Positions 23,784-33,093 of a stretch of 64,000 bases of DNA are shown in pieces. The translations under genes and the position numbers were made by a program. Location: positions 1-64,000 of the forward strand of contig CAWEBX010000033.1 of assembly GCA_963807355.1 (NCBI GenBank), in the 5' to 3' direction. Under the pieces are notes generated by a model, which worked only from the letters and a program-made list of their open reading frames with translations, did not search any database and was not told the origin of the DNA. Source of the DNA: Nitrobacter sp963807355 (GTDB lineage Bacteria > Pseudomonadota > Alphaproteobacteria > Rhizobiales > Xanthobacteraceae). The stretch's first letter is position 1. Each line of letters starts with the position of its first letter.

Positions 23784-26501
23784 TCAAGCTGCGAGTTTGC
23801 GCAACACATAGTGCAGGATACCCCCGTTGCGGTAGTAGTCGAGCTCGTCGAGCGTATCGATACGGCAGAGCAGCAAGACGCGGCGAAGCGAACCATCGCG
23901 GGAAACGATGTCCGCCGTAAGCTTCTGGCGCGGTTTCAGATTGCCCTGCAAGCCGCGAATCGTCACCGTCTCGTCGCCCTTGAGCCCGAGGGATTGCCAG
24001 GACGCGCCATCCTCGAAAGTCAGCGGCAGGACACCCATGCCGACGAGGTTGGAGCGGTGAATGCGCTCGAAGCTCTCGCAGATCACCGCGCGCACGCCGA
24101 GCAGCAGCGTTCCCTTGGCTGCCCAGTCGCGCGACGAGCCGTTGCCGTATTCGGCTCCGGCGAACACGACAAGCGGGACATTCTCCTGCTGGTACTTCAT
24201 CGCGGCGTCGTAAATCGACATCTGCTCGCCGTCCGGCCAGTGCCTGGTCAACCCGCCCTCCGGGACGGTGCCATCAGCGCCCCTGAGCATGAAGTTCTTG
24301 ATGCGGATATTGGCGAAGGTGCCCCGCATCATCACCTCATGATTGCCGCGCCGCGTGCCGTACTGATTGAAATCAGCCGGACGCACCTGATGTTCGCTGA
24401 GATATTTCCCGGCCGGCGACGTCAGCTTGATCGCGCCGGCTGGTGAGATGTGATCGGTGGTGATCTTGTCACCGAGCATCGCCAGAATGTGCGCATCGAC
24501 AATATCCGCAATCGGCTCCGGCTCCTTTTTCATACCTTCGAAGTAAGGCGGGTTCTGCACATAGGTCGAATTCATGTTCCAGCGATAGGTCTCGCTCGCA
24601 ACCGTCTGGATCTTGCGCCAGTTATCGTCGCCCTTGAACACGTCGGCGTACTTCTTCTTGAAGATTTTTGAGGTCACGTACTTCTTGATGAAGGCGTTGA
24701 TCTCCTTCGAAGTCGGCCAGATATCCTTCAGGTACACCGGCTTGCCGTCCTTGTCCGTCCCCAGCGGCTCGCGGCTTAAATCTTTGGTCACCGACCCCGC
24801 CAGCGCATAGGCGACGACCAGCGGCGGCGAGGCGAGATAATTCGCCTGCACGTCCGGCGACACGCGGCCCTCGAAGTTGCGGTTACCCGACAGCACGGCG
24901 GCGGCGACAATGCCGTTGTCGTTGATCGATTTCGATATCTCTTCCGGCAGCGGCCCGGAGTTGCCGATGCAGGTTGTGCAGCCGAATCCGATCAGATTAA
25001 AACCAACCTTGTCGAGGTCGAGTTGAAGCCCTGACGCCGCGAGATATTCGGCAACCACCTGGCTGCCCGGAGCCAGCGACGTTTTCACCCAGGGCTTCGC
25101 GGTCAGTCCCCTCGCCGCTGCCTTGCGCGCCAGCAGCCCGGCAGCCATCAGCACGCTCGGATTGGATGTGTTGGTGCATGAGGTGATCGCAGCGATCACC
25201 ACGTCGCCATGTCCGAGATCAAAGTTGCGGCCTTCAACCGGGAAACGCGCCGTGGCGTCGGTCTTCCTGTATTCGTCTGCGAGCGCACTGGCGAAGCCGT
25301 CCGCGACTGCCGATAGCGGCTGGCGGCCCTCTGGCCGCTTCGGTCCCGCGAGTGATGGCACCACAGTTCCGAGATCGAGCGTCAGCTTTTCGGTGAATAC
25401 CGGATCGGTCGAAGCGACGCTGCGAAACAAACCTTGCGCCTTGGCGTATTTCGTCACCAGCGCAACACGGGCCGCCGTGCGGCCGGAAGTCTTGAGATAA
25501 TCGATGGTCGCCGCATCGATCGGAAAGAAGCCACAGGTCGCACCGTATTCCGGCGCCATGTTGGCGATAGTCGCCTTGTCCGCGACCGACAGATGATCGA
25601 GGCCAGGTCCGTAGAACTCGACGAACTTGCCGACGACGCCCTGCTTGCGCAGCATCTGGGTGACGGTGAGCACGAGATCGGTGGCGGTGACGCCTTCCTT
25701 GAGCACGCCCTTGAGCTTGAAGCCGACCACGTCGGGCAGCAGCATCGATAGCGGCTGGCCAAGCATGGCGGCTTCCGCCTCGATGCCGCCGACGCCCCAG
25801 CCCAGCACGGCAAGACCGTTGACCATGGTGGTGTGGGAATTGGTGCCGAGCAGCGTATCCGGATAGGCAACCTCGGTGCTGGCGGTCTTTCGGCCGATCG
25901 TCAGCTTTTCCTTCCTCGTCCACACCGTCTGCGCCAGATATTCCAGATTGACCTGATGGCAGATGCCGGTGCCGGGCGGAACCACGGAGAAATTTGAAAA
26001 TGCCTTCTGGCCCCATTTCAGGAACTCGTAGCGCTCCTGGTTCTGCCTGTATTCCTCCACCACGTTCTTGGCGAACGCCTTGTTGTCACCGAAGAAGTTC
26101 ACGATCACGCTGTGGTCGATAACGAGATCAACCGGCACCAGCGGATTGATCTTCTCAGGCTTACCGCCGAGACGTTGCATCGCATTGCGCATCGCCGCGA
26201 GATCGACCACCGCGGGCACACCGGTGAAATCCTGCATCAACACGCGAGCAGGGCGGAACGCAATTTCGTGCTCGAGCCTACGCTTCTTCAGCCATTTGGC
26301 GAATGCGGTGATGTCCTCCTTCGTCACCGAGCGGCCATCCTCGTTGCGCAGCAGATTTTCCAAAAGAACCTTCATGGAATAGGGCAGCCGAGAGATGCCC
26401 TTGAGACCGTTTTTCTCCGCAGCCGGCAGACTGTAATAAGCATAGGTCTTGCCACCGACCTTGAGGGTTTTCAGACATTTGAAGCTATCGAGCGAAGCCA
26501 T
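23784..26501 (-). CDS. acnA: Aconitate hydratase A
   Basis: The 905-residue protein starts MASLDSFKCLKTLKVGGKTY. It has the AcnA/IRP-type core: DFTGVPAVVDLAAMRNA, GTNSHTTMVNGLAVLGWGVG, cluster-ligating cysteines in AAITSCTNTSNPSV and IGFGCTTCIGNSGP, and the C-terminal swivel domain (AGAEYGNGSSRDWAAKGT). It isomerises citrate to isocitrate in the TCA cycle with a [4Fe-4S] cluster. The ATG at 26501 is preferred over the in-frame start at 26543, which adds residues unlike the family. It is divergent from ccmA with a 226-base gap that must hold both promoters. Confidence 0.95.
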   Translation of the reverse strand: MASLDSFKCLKTLKVGGKTYAYYSLPAAEKNGLKGISRLPYSMKVLLENLLRNEDGRSVTKEDITAFAKWLKKRRLEHEIAFRPARVLMQDFTGVPAVVDLAAMRNAMQRLGGKPEKINPLVPVDLVIDHSVIVNFFGDNKAFAKNVVEEYRQNQERYEFLKWGQKAFSNFSVVPPGTGICHQVNLEYLAQTVWTRKEKLTIGRKTASTEVAYPDTLLGTNSHTTMVNGLAVLGWGVGGIEAEAAMLGQPLSMLLPDVVGFKLKGVLKEGVTATDLVLTVTQMLRKQGVVGKFVEFYGPGLDHLSVADKATIANMAPEYGATCGFFPIDAATIDYLKTSGRTAARVALVTKYAKAQGLFRSVASTDPVFTEKLTLDLGTVVPSLAGPKRPEGRQPLSAVADGFASALADEYRKTDATARFPVEGRNFDLGHGDVVIAAITSCTNTSNPSVLMAAGLLARKAAARGLTAKPWVKTSLAPGSQVVAEYLAASGLQLDLDKVGFNLIGFGCTTCIGNSGPLPEEISKSINDNGIVAAAVLSGNRNFEGRVSPDVQANYLASPPLVVAYALAGSVTKDLSREPLGTDKDGKPVYLKDIWPTSKEINAFIKKYVTSKIFKKKYADVFKGDDNWRKIQTVASETYRWNMNSTYVQNPPYFEGMKKEPEPIADIVDAHILAMLGDKITTDHISPAGAIKLTSPAGKYLSEHQVRPADFNQYGTRRGNHEVMMRGTFANIRIKNFMLRGADGTVPEGGLTRHWPDGEQMSIYDAAMKYQQENVPLVVFAGAEYGNGSSRDWAAKGTLLLGVRAVICESFERIHRSNLVGMGVLPLTFEDGASWQSLGLKGDETVTIRGLQGNLKPRQKLTADIVSRDGSLRRVLLLCRIDTLDELDYYRNGGILHYVLRKLAA

Positions 26502-26727
26502 GTGAAATCCCGATCCAAAAAGTCTGGGGCACCGGTCCGGCAAACTTTTAAGGTATTAAAACACCGCTGATGCGCCGATTCCCCGGGGTTTCGTTGCGGC
26601 GCGTTTTGTGCTGCATCAAGTTCCAGTTTTATAGAGTCTTTCCAGATCGTCCGCCACGTCCACAATGCCTGTGCCCCCGCCTTTCAGCTCTCCACGGAAA
26701 ACAATCAGTTCCGCGAACAGGACCATC

Positions 26728-27330
26728 ATGAGACTTTCAGGGAACGGCTTGCGGTGCGTAAGAGGAGGGCGGGAGGTTTTTGTCGGCCTTGATGTGACGG
26801 CGGAGTTGGGCCGCGCGGTGGCTATTACCGGCCCCAACGGCGCGGGGAAAACGTCTCTGCTACGGCTGCTGGCCGGGCTGTTGGCCATGGCGGATGGATC
26901 GATCGGCCTGGAGGGTGGCGATCCCGAGCTGACGCTGCCCGAACAGGCGCACTATCTCGGCCATCGCGATGCTTTGAAACCTGCGCTCACGGTCAGCGAA
27001 AACCTGTCGTTCTGGCGGGACTTCCTCGGCGGCGGAAAATCGGGAGAATCGGATGCGCTCGCGGCGGTCGGGCTCGATCATGTCGCACATCTGCCGGCGG
27101 CCTATCTCTCGGCGGGACAGCGGCGACGGCTCTCAATCGCCCGGCTCCTGGCGGTCAAGCGCCCGGTCTGGCTGCTGGACGAGCCCACCTCGGCCCTCGA
27201 CGTCACCGGCCAAGCCGCCTTCGCCGCCATCATGACCGGCCATCTCGCGGGCGGCGGCATCATTCTGGCCGCAACCCATACGCCGCTCGGCATTGTCGTG
27301 CAGGAACTGCGGATCGGGGGGACGGCATGA
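26728..27330 (+). CDS. ccmA: Heme exporter ATP-binding protein CcmA
   Basis: This is a 200-residue ABC ATPase with Walker A GPNGAGKTS, signature LSAGQRRR (the CcmA-type variant with Ala), and Walker B VWLLDEPTSALD. It works with CcmB and CcmC in releasing heme-loaded CcmE during cytochrome c maturation. The start MRLSGNGLRC at 26728 is chosen since the upstream frame from 26665 is not family-like. The stop overlaps ccmB by four bases (ATGA). Confidence 0.9.
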   Translation: MRLSGNGLRCVRGGREVFVGLDVTAELGRAVAITGPNGAGKTSLLRLLAGLLAMADGSIGLEGGDPELTLPEQAHYLGHRDALKPALTVSENLSFWRDFLGGGKSGESDALAAVGLDHVAHLPAAYLSAGQRRRLSIARLLAVKRPVWLLDEPTSALDVTGQAAFAAIMTGHLAGGGIILAATHTPLGIVVQELRIGGTA

Positions 27331-27995
27331 CCGCCCTCTCCGCCCTGGTCCGCCGGGATATCCGCGTCGCGCTGCGCGTCGGCGGCGGCGCGCTGGTCGG
27401 CGTGCTGTTTTTCCTTACCGTCGTGGTGCTGATGCCGTTCGCGGTCGGCCCCGATCTCGCGCTTCTGAAAAAGCTCGGCCCCGCAATTCTCTGGCTCGGC
27501 GCGCTGCTCGCAAGCCTGCTGACGCTCGATCGCCTGTTCACCGCCGATCACGACGATGGTTCGCTCGACCTGATCGTCATGAGCCGCACGCCGCTAGAGC
27601 TGGCTTGCGCGGCGAAGGCGCTGGCGCACTGGCTGGCGGTAGGGTTGCCGCTGGTCGCCGCAACGCCGATCCTGGGACTTCTGCTCAACCTCGATGCCGT
27701 CGCGACCTGCGCCGTGGCGCTAACGCTCTTTGCAGGAACGCCCGCGCTCACTTTCACCGGAATGATCGGCGCCGCCCTCGCCGTCGTCTTGCGTCGCGGC
27801 GGGCTGCTGCTCTCGGTGCTGGTCCTTCCGTTGTCGATCCCGGTACTGATCTTCGGCGTCGCCGCTTCTAACGCTGCGGTGTCCGGACCATCGCCGTTCG
27901 GCACGCCGTTCTCGATTCTGTGCGCGCTGTCGCTGGCGAGCCTTGTGATCGGCCCTTTTGCGGCGGCCGCCAGCCTGCGGCACGGACTGGATTGA
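27327..27995 (+). CDS. ccmB: Heme exporter protein CcmB
   Basis: The 222-residue membrane protein has six hydrophobic segments. The N-terminus MTALSALVRRDIRVALRVGG and the segment TADHDDGSLDLIVMSRTPLE are characteristic of CcmB, the membrane subunit of the CcmAB complex. It is translationally coupled to ccmA and followed by ccmC after 95 bases. Confidence 0.9.
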   Translation: MTALSALVRRDIRVALRVGGGALVGVLFFLTVVVLMPFAVGPDLALLKKLGPAILWLGALLASLLTLDRLFTADHDDGSLDLIVMSRTPLELACAAKALAHWLAVGLPLVAATPILGLLLNLDAVATCAVALTLFAGTPALTFTGMIGAALAVVLRRGGLLLSVLVLPLSIPVLIFGVAASNAAVSGPSPFGTPFSILCALSLASLVIGPFAAAASLRHGLD

Positions 27996-28090
27996 GGCGA
28001 TTGAGGCCGCTAATCAATTTTTGCTCAGGAAAGAAACCGAGACGCAAATCCGCATTGCCTGACGTAGCTACGGCGACTATCAGTGGTGCC

Positions 28091-28822
28091 ATGACCCTGA
28101 TTGATCTCGCCAACCCCTCCCGGTTTCTCACGCTTGCCGGCCGGATTCTGCCGTGGCTCGTGGCCATAACCGCGCTGGTGCTTGCGATAGGCCTGTACCA
28201 GTCCGCCATCGCGCCCGACGACTACCAGCAGGGCGCGACCGTGAAAATCATGTTCATCCACGTTCCGAATGCGTGGCTATCGATGTTCGTGTGGGGTGTG
28301 ATGAGCATCGCCGCGCTCGGCACGCTGGTGTGGCGGCATCCGCTTGCGGACGTCGCGGCCAAGACCGCCGCTCCGATCGGCGCAGCCTTCACCTTCCTCG
28401 CACTGTTGACGGGATCGCTGTGGGGCCGACCGATGTGGGGCACCTATTGGGAATGGGATGCGCGGCTGACCTCGGTGCTGATCCTGTTCCTGATGTATCT
28501 CGGCCTGATGGCGCTATGGCGCGCGGTCGAGGATCCCTCGCGCGCCGCGCGCGCCGCCGCGGTGCTGACGCTGGTCGGCTCGGTCAACATCCCTATCATC
28601 AAGTTCTCCGTCGACTGGTGGAATACGCTGCATCAGCCGGCCTCGGTTATCCGCATGGGTGGCTCGACACTCGACCGCTCGTTTCTGATCCCCCTGCTGG
28701 TGATGGCGATTGGATTCACGCTGCTGTTCCTGACGCTGCATATCGCGGCGATGCGGAATGAGATCCTGCGCCGACGCGTGCGCACCTTGCAGATGCTGCA
28801 AGCCAGCAAGTCGGCGGCGTGA
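28091..28822 (+). CDS. ccmC: Heme transporter CcmC
   Basis: The 243-residue membrane protein has six helices and the tryptophan-rich heme-handling motif WGRPMWGTYWEWDARLTSVL (about residues 117-136), plus conserved His residues in FIHVPNAW and WNTLHQPASV. CcmC delivers heme to CcmE. The start at ATG 28091 (MTLIDLANPSRFLTLAGRIL) is chosen over an upstream frame start (27920) that would overlap ccmB. Confidence 0.92.
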   Translation: MTLIDLANPSRFLTLAGRILPWLVAITALVLAIGLYQSAIAPDDYQQGATVKIMFIHVPNAWLSMFVWGVMSIAALGTLVWRHPLADVAAKTAAPIGAAFTFLALLTGSLWGRPMWGTYWEWDARLTSVLILFLMYLGLMALWRAVEDPSRAARAAAVLTLVGSVNIPIIKFSVDWWNTLHQPASVIRMGGSTLDRSFLIPLLVMAIGFTLLFLTLHIAAMRNEILRRRVRTLQMLQASKSAA

Positions 28823-28827
28823 CGACC

Positions 28828-29007
28828 ATGACGCTCGGTCCTTATGCCTCTTTCATCGTGACCTCCTATGTATCGGTCGCAACCGTGGTTGTGGCGCTCA
28901 TTGTCTGGGTGATCGTGGACTACCATCGTCAGAAGGCGCGCCTGCGCGGCCTTGAAGCCGCGGGCGCCATCAGGCGATCGGGGCGCAGCGCTGCGGAGGT
29001 TCAATGA
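28828..29007 (+). CDS. ccmD: Heme exporter protein CcmD
   Basis: The 59-residue membrane protein begins MTLGPYASFIVTSYVSVATV, with one membrane helix followed by the basic segment VDYHRQKARLRGLEAAG, typical of CcmD, which helps release heme-CcmE from CcmABC. A GTG at 28819 overlapping the ccmC stop (GTGA) is an alternative start three codons upstream. The stop overlaps ccmG. Confidence 0.85.
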   Translation: MTLGPYASFIVTSYVSVATVVVALIVWVIVDYHRQKARLRGLEAAGAIRRSGRSAAEVQ

Positions 29008-29597
29008 CCGACCCCGCAATTCCGTCGGCCACCCCCAAACGACGTTGGTTGATGGCGCTGCCGCTTGTCGTCTTTGCCGCACTGGCACTCTTGTTCTGGT
29101 TCCGACTCGGCGACAGCGACATTTCGCGAATCCCCTCCGCGCTGATCGGCCGTGCCGCGCCTACAACCACGTTACCGCCGCTGTCCGACCTCATGGCGGA
29201 TGGCAAGCCGGTGCCGGGGATCGACCCCGCAACCTTCGTGGGCAAGGTCAGCCTGGTGAATGTCTGGGCTTCCTGGTGCGTCCCCTGCCATAGCGAGGCA
29301 CCGCTGCTGACCGAGTTCGCCAAGGATCGGCGCGTGCAATTCGTCGGCATCAACTACAAGGACGCCCCCGAGAACGCCCGCCGCTTCCTCGGCCGCTACG
29401 GCAACCCGTTTGACGTCGTCGGCGTCGACAGCCATGGCAGGGCCTCCATCGAATGGGGCGTCTACGGCGTGCCCGAGACCTTCGTGGTCGCGCGCGACGG
29501 CACCATCGCCTACAAGCTGGTCGGGGAGATCACGTCCCAAAATATCGAAGCGGTGCTGAAGCCGGAAATCGAAAAGGCCCTGAAGGAGGGCTCGTAA
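29004..29597 (+). CDS. ccmG: Thiol:disulfide interchange protein CcmG/DsbE
   Basis: The 197-residue protein has an N-terminal membrane anchor (about residues 15-33) and a periplasmic thioredoxin fold with active site WASWCVPCHSE (Cys 92 and 95) and the family segment GVYGVPETFVVARDGTIAYK. It reduces apocytochrome c thiols before heme attachment. It overlaps the ccmD stop by four bases and closes the ccmA-B-C-D-G unit. Confidence 0.92.
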   Translation: MTDPAIPSATPKRRWLMALPLVVFAALALLFWFRLGDSDISRIPSALIGRAAPTTTLPPLSDLMADGKPVPGIDPATFVGKVSLVNVWASWCVPCHSEAPLLTEFAKDRRVQFVGINYKDAPENARRFLGRYGNPFDVVGVDSHGRASIEWGVYGVPETFVVARDGTIAYKLVGEITSQNIEAVLKPEIEKALKEGS

Positions 29598-29719
29598 CGT
29601 CGCGACGAAGACTCCGCGAGAATATTCAGGGCATTTACGTTCATCTGACGGCCATGCCGCCGCCGCAAATTCGCAGCTAACCTTGCGTCGCCAGCAAACA
29701 CCCGCTCAGGGAGGTTTTC

Positions 29720-30082
29720 ATGCGCCGTTACACGCTCGCCTCGATCACCACCGCCGTTCTTGCGCTCGGCCTGCTTGTTTCCTCACCATCGATGGCCCAG
29801 TCGTTTCAGCCCGCTCCCCACTCCGACAGGATGGCGCCGGCGGGGAAGACGGCGCCTGCCAGCAAGACGGCGCCCGCGAAATCCGACGCGGAGAAGCTCG
29901 ACATCAACACCGCGACCAAGGAAGAACTGATGGCCTTCAAGGGCATCGGCGACAAGTATTCCGACAAGATCATCGCCGGCCGTCCCTACGCCAAGAAGGA
30001 CCAACTCGTCTCCAAGAAGATTCTTCCCGAAGCGACCTACAAGAAGATCTCCGGCCAGATCATCGCCTCGCAACCAAAGTAA
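29720..30082 (+). CDS. Exported helix-hairpin-helix (ComEA-like) protein
   Basis: The 120-residue protein has a signal peptide (MRRYTLASITTAVLALGLLV, cleaved near SMA-QS) and an Ala/Pro/Lys-rich linker with repeated TAPA units. A helix-hairpin-helix domain follows (KLDINTATKEELMAFKGIGD, then YAKKDQLVSKKILPEATYKK). Such domains bind DNA without sequence specificity; in ComEA they capture DNA during uptake. Whether this one has that role is unknown. A GGGAGG site precedes the ATG. Confidence 0.8.
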   Translation: MRRYTLASITTAVLALGLLVSSPSMAQSFQPAPHSDRMAPAGKTAPASKTAPAKSDAEKLDINTATKEELMAFKGIGDKYSDKIIAGRPYAKKDQLVSKKILPEATYKKISGQIIASQPK

Positions 30083-30134
30083 ATCACGCCTTCGTTGCAC
30101 ATTGCTCTCGCAAGCCGCGAAAGGATGGAAGCGA

Positions 30135-30737
30135 TTAGCCTTTCCCGATATCGCCTTCCCTCGCGTCGCTGGCCTCGAGCGTGGCGGGCTCCAGCTGATA
30201 GCGTTTGGTCAACGGCATCTGCATCATCGCGAAGATCATGGTGAGCGGGACCGCGCCAAAAACCTTAAAGTTGACCCAGACATCCGTGCTTTGGGTACGC
30301 CAGATGAATTCGTTGAGGATTGCCATCGCGAGAAAGAACAGCGCCCAGCGCAGCGTCAACAGCCGCCAGCCACGCGGCGTCAGATTGAAGACCTGATCGA
30401 ACATGATCGCGATGAAGGAGCGGCCGAACAGCAACCCGCCGCCGAGCACGCTTGCGAACAGCCCGTATATGATGGTCGGCTTCACCTTGATAAAGGTTTC
30501 GTCGTGCAGCACCAGCGTCAGCGTACCGAACACGATGACGATACCCCCCGTGACCAAGGCCATCAACGGAATATGTCGGGTCACCGCATAGGAGGCGATC
30601 ATCGCCACTGTGATCGCCACCATGAACGCAGCCGTTGCGACGAACAGGTTAAACTTCGCATTGGCGGCGAAGAACACCAGCAGCGGCCCGAGTTCGGTCG
30701 CAAGCTTGAACAGCGGGTGCGGTTGCTTCTTGTCCAT
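30135..30737 (-). CDS. yciB: Inner-membrane septation protein A homologue (YciB/IspZ)
   Basis: The 200-residue protein starts MDKKQPHPLFKLATELGPLL, with about five membrane helices and the family-typical segments ELGPLLVFFAANA, LHDETFIKVKPTIIYGLFAS and LTLRWALFFLAMAILNEFIW. It is a cell-envelope protein linked to division and septation in other bacteria. The start at ATG 30737 is preferred over 30818, which adds a basic non-family extension. It lies downstream of ftsY in the same direction. Confidence 0.9.
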   Translation of the reverse strand: MDKKQPHPLFKLATELGPLLVFFAANAKFNLFVATAAFMVAITVAMIASYAVTRHIPLMALVTGGIVIVFGTLTLVLHDETFIKVKPTIIYGLFASVLGGGLLFGRSFIAIMFDQVFNLTPRGWRLLTLRWALFFLAMAILNEFIWRTQSTDVWVNFKVFGAVPLTMIFAMMQMPLTKRYQLEPATLEASDAREGDIGKG

Positions 30738-30828
30738 CCATCCTGCCTGTTGTGACCGTCCGCGAAAGCGGATGATCCGATATTCCGAACGGTTTCGATA
30801 TCCCGTCGACGCGGGCATGACAAAAAAA

Positions 30829-31776
30829 CTAGGTCTCGATCCCCGCGACCGCCCGTGCGAAATCGCGCGCGGTGAACGGCGCGAGATCGTCGATGCTCTC
30901 GCCGACGCCGATGAAATGTACCGGCAGTTTATGCTTCTCCGCCAGCGCCACCAGAATGCCGCCGCGGGCGGTGCCGTCCAGCTTGGTCATCACGAGACCG
31001 GTGACCCCGGCAGTGCGATGAAACGCCTCGACTTGCGACAGCGCGTTCTGTCCGACAGTGGCATCGAGCACCAGCAGCACCGCATGCGGGGCCAATGCAT
31101 CGACCCTCCGGATGACGCGAACCATTTTTTCAAGTTCGTTCATCAGTTCCGCCTTGTTCTGCAGGCGGCCCGCCGTATCGATCAGCAGCACATCGCGTTT
31201 CTCGTTCCGCGCCTCCGTCAGCGCGTTGAACGCCAGACTGGCCGAATCCGACCCTTGCGCGCCTGCGATGACCGGCGATCCGGTCCGCTCACCCCAAACC
31301 TTCAATTGCTCGATCGCCGCAGCCCGAAACGTGTCGCCGGCCGCCATCATCACCTTGCGGCCCTCGGCGGAAAATTTCGCCGCAAGCTTGCCGATGGTCG
31401 TGGTCTTGCCGGAGCCGTTGACACCCACCACCAGAATAACGAAGGGCTTTAGCGTGTCGTCGACGACCAGCGGCCGTGCCACCGGAGCAAGAACTTTTTC
31501 CACTTCGGTCGCGACAACCGCCTTCACCTCATCGGCGGAAATCGCCTTGTCGTAGCGTCCCTCGCCCACCGCCTCCGCGATGCGTTCGGCAACCGCGGTT
31601 CCAAGATCGGCGCGCAGCAGCACGTCCTCGATGTCGTCGAGCATGGCGCGGTCGAGCTTGCGCTTGGTGACAAGATCAGCCACTGCGGTCCCAAGCGAAG
31701 TCGAAGTCCGCTTGAGGCCGCCGGACAGCCTACGCCACCAGCTTTGTTTCGGTTTGTCCTCGGTGCTGTCGCTCAT
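30829..31776 (-). CDS. ftsY: Signal recognition particle receptor FtsY
   Basis: The 315-residue SRP GTPase has an N domain (about 30-100) and G domain with GVNGSGKTTTIGKLA, DTFRAAAIEQL, DTAGR and TKLDGTARGG. The acidic A domain is nearly absent, as in many alphaproteobacterial FtsY proteins. It receives ribosome-SRP complexes at the membrane. An upstream gene with which it would be co-transcribed is not in the window, and yciB follows after 91 bases. Confidence 0.95.
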   Translation of the reverse strand: MSDSTEDKPKQSWWRRLSGGLKRTSTSLGTAVADLVTKRKLDRAMLDDIEDVLLRADLGTAVAERIAEAVGEGRYDKAISADEVKAVVATEVEKVLAPVARPLVVDDTLKPFVILVVGVNGSGKTTTIGKLAAKFSAEGRKVMMAAGDTFRAAAIEQLKVWGERTGSPVIAGAQGSDSASLAFNALTEARNEKRDVLLIDTAGRLQNKAELMNELEKMVRVIRRVDALAPHAVLLVLDATVGQNALSQVEAFHRTAGVTGLVMTKLDGTARGGILVALAEKHKLPVHFIGVGESIDDLAPFTARDFARAVAGIET

Positions 31777-31888
31777 TATGGAGGTGTGTTAGCCGTTTCG
31801 ACCTGCGAGCGAAAGGGTTGAGCGGCCCGATGCCGAAAAGCTGCGATTTTCGGATGAGGCTATGCCGACATCGGAATTAAAGTGAGCC

Positions 31889-32749
31889 ATGGATACAGCA
31901 CAGCCGACGCCGGAGGAAATCCAGGCCCGCGTGCTCCACCGCGACGGGTTGATGCTGGTGATCGACAAGCCGGCCGGCATCCCCGTGCATCGCGGTCCCA
32001 AGGGCGGCGCCAATCTCGAAGCGTCGTTCGATGCGCTGCGGTTCGGCCTGCCGCGACCGCCGGTGCTTGCCCATCGGCTTGACCGCGACACATCGGGCTG
32101 TCTGGTGCTCGGACGCCATCGCAAGGCGACGGCTTCACTCGGCTTGCTATTCAAGCACGGCAAGATCTCAAAAACCTACTGGGCCGTGGTCGAGGGCGGC
32201 CCTGCCGAGGACGAGGGCACCGTCGACATTCCGCTCGGGCGGCTGAACGAAGAACGCGGCTGGTGGCAGAAGCCGGATCCAAACGGGTTGCCGTCGGTCA
32301 CGAAATGGAAAGTGCTGGGGCGGTCTCCTCTTAATATCTCCCCTTCTGAGGGAGAGGTCGAACGCGAAGCGTGCAGGAGCGAAGTAAACTCAAGCGGCTG
32401 TGAGGCTGCAGTTCACCCCTTTCCCGAATCCTCCCCCACAAAGGGGAATGGAGTTCAGTTCACCTGGCTGTCGCTGGAACCAGTTACCGGCCGCACCCAT
32501 CAACTGCGCGTCCATTGTGCGGCGATGCGCTGGCCAATCGTCGGCGACAACATTTACGGAACGCAGGCGAGTTTGCGCCGCCTGCAAAACGAACAATACA
32601 TCCCGCGTTTCGGCGAGCCTAGCCTTCACCTGCATGCGCGTGAGATCGCGATTCCCCTTTCGAAGAACAAGCCGCCTGTGGTGGTCACCGCGCCGGTGCC
32701 CGCGCATTTACACGCGTTGCTCAAGATCTGCGGTTGGAACGGGCAGTAA
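31889..32749 (+). CDS. RluA-family pseudouridine synthase with in-frame repeat insertion
   Basis: The 286-residue protein has the RluA catalytic motif HRLDRDTSG (62-70, catalytic Asp in RLD), preceded by VIDKPAGIPVHRGP, and the later EPVTGRTHQLRVHCAAM motif. Between residues about 146 and 188 the family sequence is interrupted by a Ser/Pro/Glu-rich segment encoded by a palindromic repeat (32324-32455) that keeps the reading frame. It should modify uridines in rRNA or tRNA; the target is unknown. The inserted loop lies between conserved blocks, so activity may be preserved. Confidence 0.85.
   Translation: MDTAQPTPEEIQARVLHRDGLMLVIDKPAGIPVHRGPKGGANLEASFDALRFGLPRPPVLAHRLDRDTSGCLVLGRHRKATASLGLLFKHGKISKTYWAVVEGGPAEDEGTVDIPLGRLNEERGWWQKPDPNGLPSVTKWKVLGRSPLNISPSEGEVEREACRSEVNSSGCEAAVHPFPESSPTKGNGVQFTWLSLEPVTGRTHQLRVHCAAMRWPIVGDNIYGTQASLRRLQNEQYIPRFGEPSLHLHAREIAIPLSKNKPPVVVTAPVPAHLHALLKICGWNGQ
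32324..32455. repeat. Palindromic repeat inserted inside a coding region
   Basis: CCCCTTCTGAGGGAGAGG (32340-32357) and CCTCCCCCACAAAGGGG (32430-32446) form imperfect inverted ends of a roughly 130-base element containing GCGAAGCG and GAGCGAAG blocks, the style of repeats normally found between genes in this group. It has no stop codon in the frame used by the pseudouridine synthase and inserts about 43 residues. Confidence 0.6.
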
Positions 32750-33093
32750 AAGAAAGGCCGACTGGCAGCCGGCCGCAAGTCAACAGCCAAATTCTGTGCA
32801 TTCCTGGCCCGGTTGGAACTCCAGCGCCTATGATGGCAGGCTGGCTATGGCTCCGCGGGAACTCTTCGCGGGGCGAAACCACGACAATTCACCTTGAATC
32901 CGTCGCGTTCCTGCTTCATATGATAGCACGACCTTGAAAGATATCAGGTCACTGCGAGCCGCGTGTTCTGAGCCCGTCCGACGGTTTCTGGCTTGCCCTT
33001 TCTCTAGCTAACCTCATCGACGCCCCAAACACGCGGGTGTCACAGACGCCCTGGTACGCTCCGGCCGATGTGGCCCGGGCGCCTGGTCGCATA
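32750..33093. other. Intergenic region
   Basis: No coding frame with family character was seen. GGCCGACTGGCAGCCGGCC near 32757 can fold into a GC-rich hairpin just past the pseudouridine synthase stop and may help end that transcript. The remainder should hold the helicase promoter. Confidence 0.35.
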
